Assembly (NCBI GenBank): GCA_022565395.1
Contig: JAIUMV010000023.1
Location: forward strand, 1 to 58,834
Direction of reading: 5' to 3'
Origin: Marinobacter sp.
Lineage (GTDB): Bacteria > Pseudomonadota > Gammaproteobacteria > Pseudomonadales > Oleiphilaceae
Length of the DNA stretch: 58,834 bases
Both the position numbers and the translations under genes were made by a program. The notes beneath the pieces were generated by a model. It searched no databases. It was not told where the DNA came from and saw only the letters and a program-made list of their open reading frames with translations. Of the stretch, positions 44,301 to 56,300 are shown piece by piece (within the stretch, counting starts at the first letter, position 1; each line of letters opens with the position of its first letter).

Positions 44301-47300
44301 CGCCAGTGGCGGCCGGATCGAACTCAATGCCATCGATGCGGTGTTCGTGAAGGGTGTGGTAGGGCAGTCCGATACCCTGGATGTGGGTGGCAGCCTCACC
44401 TTGCTGCCGCGCACTGCGGATGTGTTACTGGGTTCCGCCAGCTCTGCGGTGACCATCAGTGGCCAGGTGGATGCCAGCCGCAGTATCGTGATTGAAGGCC
44501 TGCAGGTGAATGTCACCCAGGATGCCCGGGTATTCGCTCTGGGCGACGGCGCCAGCGTCCGCCTGTTGGCGTGGGAATCCCTGCTGGTCCAGCACGCCGC
44601 CACAGCGGGCGCCAATGCCGGCCAGGTGCAGGCCACCGGGTTCGTGCACCTTTACGCGCCCACGCTGCGAGTCAACGGGGTGGTCAATACCCTCAGTGAC
44701 TCGGGACGTATTTTGCTCAACAGCGGCGCCCTGATGCAGATCACCGGTGCCGTGGACGCTGCCGGTGATCTGGAGCTGCATGCCGGTGTCCGTTCTACCT
44801 GGAGCCTGGACAAACTGGAAGGCAGTATCGCGCTGAGTGAACTCAGTGCCGGTGAACTGCGCCTCACCGGCCAGGGCAGCCTCAACGCCGCTGGCGAAGC
44901 CCGGCTGCTGGCGGGTGGCAATGTTACCGTGCGCTCGGATACGGAAATCGGTGCCCTGGTGGACGTGCTGGTGCCGGTGATCCAGACCTTTACACGCGAA
45001 GTCCAGATTGTTACCGGCTTCCAACGGGTGGCCCTGGGCCAGATTCAGGTGCCGGTCATCAGTTACGAGCAAAGCCTGATCAGTCGTCAGGTGGGTACCA
45101 AGCAGGATGTAATTGGCCAGTTCAATTACCGTATGGATGTGGAACTGGAGCAGGTGGGGTACTACAACCCGAATGCACCCCAGGGCCAGAAGTTCGCCGA
45201 AATCCTGATCGAGGGTATTCACTACTTCAATGCTCAGGTGGACTGGACCCGGGCGGGCAATGATCAGTTTCCTGATCGTACCGCCGAAGCGGTCACCGGA
45301 GATTACAAGGATCCCAACTACCGTACCTTCAACCAGCTCAATGATGCCCAGCGTCAGGCGGTGCTGAACCATACCGGCTACAAGCCACTGTTCGACTTCC
45401 ATTACAGCGCTAACGGCCAGAATGAAATGGTCATCCGCGAGCAGGTGGTGAATGGCACGCCATCCAACCAGCTGGTGGAGCCAGACTGGAAACACAATGA
45501 CAAGTTCATCTATCTGATCGACATCCCCGGCTGGAGTGACAAGCTGGTGATCATGCCGGAAGGGGCCAACCTGGATATTCTCCGGGTGGTCAGCCAGGGC
45601 GAGGCCCGTTTCCTGGTGAACGACAATACCCTCAATGGCCTGAACAGTGGTCAGTGGATGACGGCGGCAGAGGCTGCCGACCCTGCCAACATTGCCGGCG
45701 AACTGGTGGGCCGTTACAAGGACGACGCCCTGGTGGATTATATCCAGGATCAGTCGCGGCTGACGGCATCCAATTTCAACCCGGCTATCGACGATGCGCC
45801 CCGGATCGAATACATCACGCTGTTCGGCAGCCAGTTTCCGGTACGGGTGGGTGGCCAGCCCCTGGTGACGGATGGCGCGGTCAGCGTGTCCGGGAGCAGC
45901 ATCAGCTACACCACCACCGGTGCCAGCTATGTGGTAACCGATGATGGCCCGGGCCGCTGGGCGGCCGACTATGTGGCAGGTACCGGCACCCGTACCTTTA
46001 ACCTGTCCCACAGCCTGGCACTGGCGGGGCAGGCTGGCCATATCAATCTGGTGATGGATTACGACCCTACCTGGAGTTGGCAGGGCAGTGCCCAGGTTGC
46101 AGGGCAGGTGACCAACAGCTACAACACCAGCTACCAGTGGACCGGCAGCGGCAACGCTCTGCAAGTGAATCAGGGTATCTATGCCGGCACCGCCCATGCT
46201 TTCGATGCGGTGCGTAACCAGTTACCCGCCGGTACTGATCGTGATCGGGCCACCAACTGGCTGTATGCCAGTGCGGACTTCCTCTCGGCGCTGCAGAGCG
46301 ATACTCAGTCCTTCAGTTTCGATCGCATGCTGGGCCAGCAGGTACAGAACGCCGGATCGGTGAATTACACTGGCTGGATGTACTGGGGCAACAGTGTATT
46401 CCGCGACACGCACAAGTATAAAAGTTCGGACTATCCACGCACCGCCACCTGGGTGAGCTGGGATACCAACGTGGGCCGGGGTACTAACTGGACAGCCCAG
46501 TACAGCAACAACAGTTACAGCGATGGCGCAACGGTGCGCAACATCTGGGAGGGCGGTGAGTGGCACGAGAACAACGCCAGCCAGCACCCCAATTTTAGCG
46601 ATCCCAACCAGTTCCGCTTCCGCCTGATGTACGGTGGCGATCAGTATCATCATATCGCGGCAGAACAACGGGTGAATGTGACCCACCAGCTGTCGGAAAC
46701 CTACTACGATCTGCGTTTCAACTGGGAGTCGGAATGGAAGCCCATCTACGACACCCGTATCCGCCTGGGCTACGAACTGGTGACCCAGTCCCAGGATATT
46801 CTGGGTCGGGTGCCGGTGTTCGAAACCGTTACTACCCAGGTGGAGGTGATTGATTTCGCCCAGCAAACCCTGTGGGGCGAGGCACCGATCTACGGAAGCC
46901 GGCTGGAAACCTTCGATGAGCGGGTGCTGGTGTCGGCGGGCCTGCAGCAAAGCAGCGCCTTTGCCGGTGATTCCATCGCGGCGGATTCCGTCAACATTCA
47001 GTCCAAGGGGCACCTGACTTTCAGCGGCCAGCTCAATGCCGTGGCCGATATCCAGATACAGGCCCACCAGATCACGGTGGCGGGCCTGGTGACACCCGGT
47101 GCGGATCTGCCGGCGCCCTCGGTGCTGACGGCGGGTGACAATATTCACCTCACGGCAACGACGCGATTGACGCTGACAGCGTCGGCGCAGCTGACATCAG
47201 GCCAGGCGGCTGACATTCAGCTGCAAGCGGGCACCACTCTGCAACTGGCTGGCAAGGTCAGTGCCGGCAGTCTTGCGCAACTGCGCGCTGGCGGCGATGT

Positions 47301-50300
47301 GGAACTGCGGGGCAGTGTCAGTGCTGGCGATCAACTGATGGTGCAGGCAGGTGATGCCGGACTCTCTACTTCTCGGGCCGGGTCCATCGTGGGCGATCTG
47401 TTTGCCGATCTGAGTGTGGCAGCCGACAACAGCCTGGGCAGCATCAGTATGAGCGCCGGTGAACTGCGCGGCGATATCCTGCTGGATAAATCCCGTATCA
47501 GTGCCGCCGCAGGCAGCGTCACCCTGAGCGCGGTGGAAGGTCGTATTCATCATAATAGTGGTGGCTGGATCGACAGTGATCAGGTGCACCTGACCGCGGC
47601 CCGCGCCATCCACGCCAATCTGAATGCCGGGGCCCTGTGGGCCCAGGTGACCCGCGCCGGTGACATGTCCATCGTCAACCGTTCCAGTGCGCTGGATCTT
47701 GTGGATCTGTCCGTTGCCGACGGTTTTATCAACGTGGTTACACTGGGTGATCTGGTGGCAACCTCGGTGCGCGCCCTGGGGGGCAGCGATCGCAATGACA
47801 TCGTACTGCAGGCCTATGGTGAACAGGCCAGCCTGCAGGTGGGCCTGGTCAGCAGTGCTGATCGGGGAGATGTGCAGCTGTATTCCACTGGCACGGTCAC
47901 CGTTGCTGACAGCGGATTGATCCGCGGGGATGAGCTGGAGGTTTACGCCTTTGGTCAGGTCCAGCTGCGTACCGATGTGCGTCAGCTGTATCTGGAGACT
48001 TTGGCAGCAGGTGATGTTGCTGTCACTCAAACGACGCTGCGTACCCTGGATCTGGCTGCGGTGAAAGTGGTCAGTGGAGTACTGGCGGTTACCGCACAGC
48101 AGGGCGATCTGGTGGCCAGTGATGTGCGCAGCCTGAGCAACAGCGCTGCGCACAGCATCACTCTGACAGCCACTGCCGGTGATCTCCGTATCGGCCATGT
48201 CAGTGCCGGTGTATATGCTGAAACCGAGGCGCAACGGGCCGCCCTGGTGACGGCCGCTGGGGACGCCACTCTGACGTCGAATGGCCATGTCTATCTGTAC
48301 GCCACGGGCGCCGGCAAGGTCGTGCGGGGGCTGGATCGGGACAGCGGCGTCAACCTGGTGGCAGACCGCCTGAGCATTGCCGCCGATGCCGGGGTGCTGA
48401 ACCTCAGCGTCGCCCTCAACCGCATCGAATCGGTGATCAGCCAGCGCGGTGATATTCAGATCAGCGAGCGTGACGGTGTGGGTGAGCGGACGGCGGGCCT
48501 GACCATCGGTTCCGTCAGCACCAGCACCAGCGATGGCAGTACAGTGCGGCTGCAGGCCCACAATACCCTGCGTCTGGCGGCGGATTCGCTGATCAGTGGC
48601 GACATCATCCGTCTGGCCAGTGCAGTGGGTAGCGTCATCGTGCCGGCGCCCACTGCCGGCGACAGCCTGGATTATCGCTCCGGTATCGGTTTCAGTGCAG
48701 TACAGGGCACTGTGGATCTGTATCGTTTCTTCAATGCATCGGGCCTGATCGAATACCGCGCCGGCCTGGGCTTCCAGTTCGGCGCAGACGCAGCGCCCAA
48801 CATTCCCGCCAGCGAACTGAGCGCCGATACCATCATCCTGCAGACCGGTGGGGTGCTGTCCATCGACGGCAGCCTGACCGCACGGGATCGCCTGGAGCTG
48901 ATTGCCGGTACCAATGTGCTGATCAGTGGTGACATCCGCGCAGCCCAGGATGCCAGCAATGGCCGCATCGACAACCTGCTGATCACGGCGCAAGCGGGCT
49001 TTATCGAAATCGAAACTGCGGCGCTGCCGGCTGACCATTTCGAGCTGCGTGCCCTGGACGACATCAACCTCATGGTCACCGGTGCCGATCTGGTGCTGAA
49101 TGGCTTTATAGGCGGCCTTGCCGGCTTCAATCCTGCCCGCGATATCGTTATCGACGTGGCAGGGGATTATCAGTTGCGGGTACTGGGTGGCATCATCAAT
49201 GCCGCCAACGATATTGTGATTCGCACGGGGGCGCTGGTGTCGGAAGGCGCCTCGGTATTCCTGGCGGATCGCCTGGATATTACAGCCCGTGGTGGTATTC
49301 AGGCCAACACCCGGGTGAATGAACTCTATGCCCGCTCCACGGTGGCTGGCGATATCCGGGTCAACGAGGCTACCCAACTGGTGGTGCGCAATGTCATCGC
49401 CCAGGATGGGGCTGTCACCATCGGCACCGGTGGCCGTCAGGATGTGCACAATGTGCAGATCATGGTGGATCGTGCCGGCAACGACATCACGCTCAACGCC
49501 AGTGGCGATCTGCACATCAACTATGCCGAGGCCGGTGTGCTGGCCGGCGCCCAGAAGGCCCACAGCCGGGTCATCGTGGATTCCCGTGGCACGCTTTACG
49601 AGCTGGCACCTTACGACAACAACCGTGTGGATCTGTACGGCTACGAGGTCATTATCCGTGGCCAGACCGCTGCCGCCATCACCGAGCTGAGCAACCCCGG
49701 TATCGTGGGCGTGGATCAGGGACTGGAGGTGATCAGTACCCGGGCCGGGGGTGGTTTTCAGGCCAGTACTGAATCTTTCCTGACGGGCGACAATCCGGCC
49801 TTTACGGCGGCCGCCAGCGTCCAGGCCACTGTGATCACCCTGCAGGCGCCCGGCGTGGATGGCGTAGAGCGCCAGGCCATTACCTTTGGCAGCCAGTTTG
49901 CCAGCGGGGAAACCTTTGTGGTGAGCCTGGGTGGCGACGACTTCGTTGTGCAGCGCAATGACGTAGTGAACGGCCAGACCGTGACCGGTCTGTCCTCGGC
50001 CCTGTCGGCCCTGGCCTTCCTGCTCACGGCGGATGCCCGGGTGGCCCAGGCATCCGTGGATAACGTCAATTCGCGCCTGGTAATTACCGCTCAAACCCCC
50101 AACACAACCCTGGGCACCCTGTCTGCCGCGGTTTTCCGTACCACCAGTTCGCCGGTGAACGGCGCCGTGGCGGATGGTTACACCGTCCCCGTGACCCTTG
50201 CCGGTCAGGATGCGGCGGAAACGCGGGAAGTGCGTTTCCTAGAGGAGGTGCTGGCGCCGGTGTCCATGGCCGGTGAACAGGCCAGCGACCCGCGCACCAT

Positions 50301-53300
50301 CGACCTGAGTGGTGTCGTTACGGTCGCCGATGGCCAGCAGTTTGTGGTGTCCATTGGCGATGACGACGGCGATATCATCCTCACCTATACCGCGACGGCG
50401 GGGGACAGCGCTGCGACGGTGGCGGCGGCCCTGGAGGCCCTGATCGACGGGCGTGCGGAATTCAGTTCCAGTGCTGCCGGTAGCCTGATCACCATCAGCG
50501 CCGGCGCCGGCGACCGTCTGATCGAAGCCATTGTGGAGCAGCTTGCTGCACCCCTCGACGGCTATGTCTACGGCGTGACTCTGGAAGGGCGGCAATACAG
50601 CCTGTCCCGGGGCGATAACCTGCTGTTGCAGACCAGCGGGTTTGCTCAGGGTGACATTGAGCTGCAGGCATCGGTGATCAGGGCGCTGGCGGTGGATGTG
50701 GATATCGTCGACGAGGGCGGAACCGTCGTCACGGTGACGCTGACGGATCTGGCATTGGCGGAGCGTTTCGGGGACGAGGGCGTTTATCGGATCACCCTGG
50801 CGGAGGATCTGGATATTGTCTGGACACCGGCAGCGGGCGAGGCGACGGACGAAACGGCTGTCGCCGCCGCGCTGGCAGCACTGATCGATGCCGAAGCCGG
50901 TTACAGCGCGGTGGCCACCGGTGCCGGGATCACCATTACCGGGATAGCCGATGTGGCCGAGGTAGCCTTTGACGCCAGCGCCCGCCAGCTGCTGGCCGGG
51001 GCGCCGGGCATCCAGTGGCAGTATCAGGCGGCTGGCATTGCCGGTGTGGCCCTGATCAACCTGACGGGCACGACCCTCTACAGCCTGGCCGGCGACGAAG
51101 ACGGTCTGGCCTACCATCTGCGGCTGGACGCCGACACCTACACGGTAGCACCGTCGCCGACGGACGAGGCAGGGGATGTGCTGGCGGCGCTGGTTGCCCT
51201 GGTGGACGATAGCGATATTCTGGATCTGCTGAGCATTGAAGTGGACAGCTGGGCTGATCTCTATGCTGGCTTCCTCACCCTGCTGTCAACGGCGGAAGAC
51301 CAGTTCACCTTTGGCGCCGAAGTGGTCGCCGGACCCGAGGGGTCGGGTCTGGACGAGGTGCCGGGCACTCTCCGGGTCATTCACAATACTGTCAACCAGT
51401 CCTTCAGCCTGACCGCTTCGGTACTGGATGGCGACGCCGCAAGCCATGACCGTTATCAGGAAACTGTGCTGCTGACGGCGGCCGGACTCCAGTCCCAGCA
51501 GATCAATCAGATCGAACTGACCGGCGCCGTGGGAGACGGCTATGTCTACAATCTGCTGGTGACGCCCGCTGACGGCAGCCAGGTTGGCATCAGTCTGGCG
51601 GTCGGGCAGATGGTGGATGGCAGTGCTGTCCAGGCCACTACAGGGTCAGTGCTGGAGGGCCTGGTATCTCTTTGGAACGCGCTGGCGGATGCCGGTATCA
51701 CCGCCAGCATCGACGGCAACCGCCTTGTGCTGACCGCAGACCAGCCCAACCAGGCCTTCGCCGTGGATATGCTGATCGTGATCGATACCGCTACCCAGGC
51801 GCTGACACCGGCAGCCGATGTTGTGGTCACACAGCCGGTACAACCGGCGGTGGCCCAGCAGACTCTTGTACGTTATGGCGGGGATGCCAGTGCCACGGTG
51901 CGCTACGATCTGCGCATCGGTGCGGCGCTTTACAGTGTTCAGCCCGGGGTCACCCCAGGGGTAAACGCAGACTGGTCCTCCATCCTGGATGGTCTGGCGG
52001 CGCTGATTGATGCCGGTGGCCTGATGACCGTCAGTGCCATCAACGTGGCGGAGCGGGAGCTGACCCTGGTGGCCGCCCAGGCCAATACGGCTTACACCGT
52101 CACGGCGGCGGGTGTAAATACCGCCGTGCTGGCAGGCAGTGCACCACTGCCGGGTGACCATATCCTGATTCTGTCCGAACGTGCCAACCTGGGCGCCGGT
52201 TACGCCTTCAGTGCGGGCGGTGACCTGGTCCTGGTGACGCTGCAAACCGCACCGGGCGAAACCATCAATCTGGCGGCGGGGGGCGATCTGGTGATCGTGG
52301 AAGCGCTGGATGTGGGGTCCAGCGGTACCCTGATCCTGTCCGCTGGTGAGGGCATCGCCCTGGGCGGTCAGGTCACGGCGGGCAACCTGCAGGCCACCGC
52401 CGCCCAGGATCTGGCGATCACCACCCAGATCAGCAGTCTTGATCTGACCATGACCGGGGCCGGCAATGTGCTGGTGGATCAGCGTGGCAGCCTCAGTATC
52501 GATCAGCTCACCATGGCGGGTGGCAATCTGACCCTGGTGGTGGACGGTGATCTGACCATAGGCCAGCTCAGCGGCATGGCCGGCACGCTCACCATCCAGA
52601 CATCGGGCAATGTGGATTTTGGCAATCTGGCCACGGCAGCCCTGGGCAACCTGATCGTCACAGGCCTTGACGGCCAGGCCACCCAGGGCACCATCAGCGG
52701 CCAGATCAACGCCGGCAGCCTGGACATCCGCAGCACCGGCGCGGTCAGTCTGGTGAACCAGGGCGATCTGACCATCACCGGGCTGGATACCGGTGGCAGT
52801 GCGGTTGATATCCAGGCCGGGGGCGACCTCACGGTTGCCGCCAGCCTGACCTTGACCGGCACCGAAACCCTGAACCTGCGGGCCGGCAATGACGGCACCT
52901 TGACCCTGATCCAGGCCATCAGCAGCGACAGCGGCGCGATTACCCTGAGCGCCGGCAATGGATTGGTCCTGGGTGCGGCGGCGGATATCCAGTCCGTGGC
53001 CGGCGCCGTCAGCCTCGACGGTGGCAGCGGCGTCATCACCATGACCACGGAAACCTGGCTGCGGGCCGGCGCCGGACAGGTCACCCTGGTGGCGGGCGAT
53101 ACCATCACCCTGGGCAAGATCCGCAGTGATCATGCCGGTGAGCTGCTGATCCAGAGCGGTGGCGCCATTCTCGATGCCGGCAACAGTCCGGCGGACATTG
53201 CGCTGTCCAGCGACCTGGCCACGCTGCGCCTCGTGGCCCAGGGCGGTATCGGTCATGCCAGTCTCGGGGGCGGTACCCTCAACCTGGACGTGGCCCGTCT

Positions 53301-56300
53301 GAGCGCCGTCAACAGTGGCAGTGGCGATATCTGGCTGGAGAACGCCCGTGCCCTTAACCTCATCCGGCTGGATCAGCAGGCCTCTGGCGCGGTCAACCTC
53401 AGCACGCTGAGCGGCGCCCTGGCCATTACCGGTGAAATCACCACCACCAGCGGGGCTCTGACGCTCTATGCCGGTGGCAACCAGGGCCGTATCGACCTGG
53501 AGCGGGATATCCGCACCCAGGGTGGCAGCGTCGCCCTCACGGCAGAAGGCGGCAACATCCGCCTCGCGGTCGGCATCCGAGTGGCGGGGGATGGTGACAT
53601 CACGCTGCTGACACCCCAGGGCGCAGTCGTATCCGATCTGGCAAGCGCCCAGGCTGACTGGCTCACCACCACCACGGCCCCCATCGGCTTCAACCCCAAT
53701 ATCGACTGGGCCATGCGCCGTGGCCATTTCACGGTGGACACCGCCACTGGCCGCATCACCACCCAGGGCATCGATGATTTCAATGCCAGCACCCGCATTG
53801 CCAATGGCATTCAACTGCGGGGTTCCGATGGCACCTATGTTCAGACTGGTGGCAGGCTCACTATTCTGGCCCGCGACAATATCGGCACCCGGGTGGATGG
53901 CTTCCTGTTCAGTCCCCTGGCCCTGGTGGTGGATGTGGCGGAAATTTCCGTATCCAGCAGCACCAGTCAGCCCATTTCCATTATCACCACCGGCAGTGCC
54001 CGGGTGGTGGCACCAGAAGGTGCTGACGAAACCGGCGCCAGGGGCGGTGCCACTGGCGTGTCATCCCTTACCGGTGGCCAGAGTATCTCGGGGGCGGTGG
54101 ATGCCGCTGGCCAGGATCTGGAGATCATTGCCAACACACTGGAACTTAACAATGCGCTGCGCAGCGCCGGTGCCAGCCTGACCATCCGCACCATCGACCA
54201 GAACCGTCCCATCATACTGGGGGATGTGTCGCAGGACATCGCTGATAATGCGCTGCATCTGAGCATGGATGAACTGCAGCAGATCCAGGCTGGCTTCAGC
54301 CAGATTGTGATCGGCGACAGCAACTCCGCCTCGACCATCCGGATCGTGGGTGGCGTGGGTGCCGGTGGCGAACGGCTGCCGGTGGTGTTCTATGATGATC
54401 TGGTGCTGAAAAATCCCCAGAGTGGTGGCCATGTCTATATCGAGGCGGATCTGTTTGCCCGCTCCCTGCATATTATCGGCTCCGGCAGTACCACCACCAT
54501 CAGTGCCAATATCACCGCCAGTGGCGATCTGATCTACGAGGATTCGGTGATCATCAGCGGTGATCGCACCCTGGTGGCAGGGGACGGCAATGCGGCCGGC
54601 GGCGATATCGTATTTGGCTCCAGCATTCTCCACAGTCTCAACGGCAGCGGCGGTGGCAGCGAGGATATCCTGCGCCTGGATGCCAATATCGGCGGCAGCA
54701 AGGGCAATATCCTGTTCACGGGGCAGGTAGGCAACGTCGATCCGCTCACCCATCTGATCATCGATCAGGCCCGGGACGTTACCTTCAACCGTTCCATCGT
54801 GCTGGATGGTGACCTGATCATCAACGCCACCGGCACCGTCACCTTCAACAGCAATGTGACCCTCAGGAACGGCGGCAGTCTGATCATCAATGGCGCTGAC
54901 AGCGTGGTGTTTGCCACCGGCCAGGTGATTCTGGGTGAGAACGGCAGCAACCAGAGCGGCCAGCTCCTGCTGGAAGCGAACAACATCACTCTGCCAGGAA
55001 CCAATAACGCGGTCTTTGCAGAAGGAAGGGGGGCTACCATCACCCTGCGGCCCACCGATCTGAACCGGGAAATCCTGGTGGCCTCGCCCACCGGCGGCAC
55101 TGCCAATACGCTCAATCTCAGCAACGAGCTGATCAGCCGCATCGATGTCGCCAGTTTCGATACTGTTATCATTGGCCACAAGGATGGCGACCATGCCCGG
55201 TCAGGCACTGGCAATGTCAGGGTCGGGGCCATCAATACAGCTGGCCAGTTCACCTTCCTCACGGACGTGGAGATCTACGGTGGCTCCATCGTGGTGGAGG
55301 ATTTCAGCAATCCGGATTACATCTTCCGGGTGGACGGACATCTGGCTCTGGATGCAGTCAACAACATCAGTATTCGCAATGAGATGGAAGTTCAGGATGG
55401 CATCAGCCTGTACTCCGACGCCGGCAGTGTGCGTCAGGCGAATCCCGACAACAATCTGGATGGACTGCTCAACGAGGCTATCCGGACTGGCGAACTGGTT
55501 GTGAGGGCGGCTACCGGTGTCAATCTGGGCTGGACCGAAATCAACAGTCTGGATGTGGTGAACACCACCAGTGGCAACATCCTGGTGCATGTGTATGAAC
55601 AGCGCTCCTCACAGTTCTTCCCGGCGCCCCAGATCAACGGCAATGTCAGCATCCAGCGGGTTCACCAGATCGCCGGAGATGGCAATATCACGCTCAGTAC
55701 GGCAGCGGGGGCCATCACGGTCGCTGCGTCCGGCCAGGGCATCCAGGCCCAGAGCGATGGCAATATCACCGTGACGGCCGGTGGCCAGACCAGCACCATC
55801 GACATCGCCCAGGCGGTCAGCCTGGTCAACGGACAGGGGCTGTTCTCTGCCGGTGGCCGGCTCACCACGCTGGGTGCGGGACAGATCACTGCAACCGGTG
55901 CGGGTAACCTGCAACTGGTGTCCCGCAATGAAGGTATCGTGCAGGGCGCGAACCTGTACTCGTCCGGTGGCGAGATCCGGCTTCAGGCCACGTCCGCTGC
56001 CGGTTTCATCACCATGCAGGCGAACACCCTGACGGACGCCAGCACCGGTATGGCGGCTCAGGGCAGCATTGTGCTGGAATCCGGCAACCATATCCTACTC
56101 AGCACCCTGCATGCCCGCACTGCCATCACCCTGACCGCGGATAGCGATAACGATGGCAACGGTGCCATCCGTTCGGCCAGCGGCATGACGCCGGGATACT
56201 TCAATCTGGATGGAGAAACCACCTCGGTGACGCTGAACGCCACCCAGGGTATCGGCGAACAGGGCCTGGCCCTGCGTACCCGCATTGCCGGGCTGCAGGC

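Larger units (their letters stand above)
38071..49800 (+). other. Filamentous-haemagglutinin-like beta-solenoid region
   Basis: Residues about 4952-8861 are dominated by short repeating beta rungs rich in Gly, Ala, Asn and Asp, e.g. SLRLFAGGNLDIQGSRLLAD, GSLTLASDVSAFVSA and NLTLGGTVTAG-like phrases, with motifs such as AGGNL, AAGDI and GxLxxxA. This is the texture of parallel beta-helix adhesins. It is interrupted by the LGY modules near 40 kb and by a Trp/Tyr-rich island at 44.9-47.0 kb. Confidence 0.65.

Noticed and set aside
47197-50094. Minus-strand open frame of 965 codons
   Set aside because: It lies wholly antisense to the giant gene in the frame where GC-rich codons seldom yield stops. 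Its translation is low-complexity Gln/His/Ala/Gly text with no domain.
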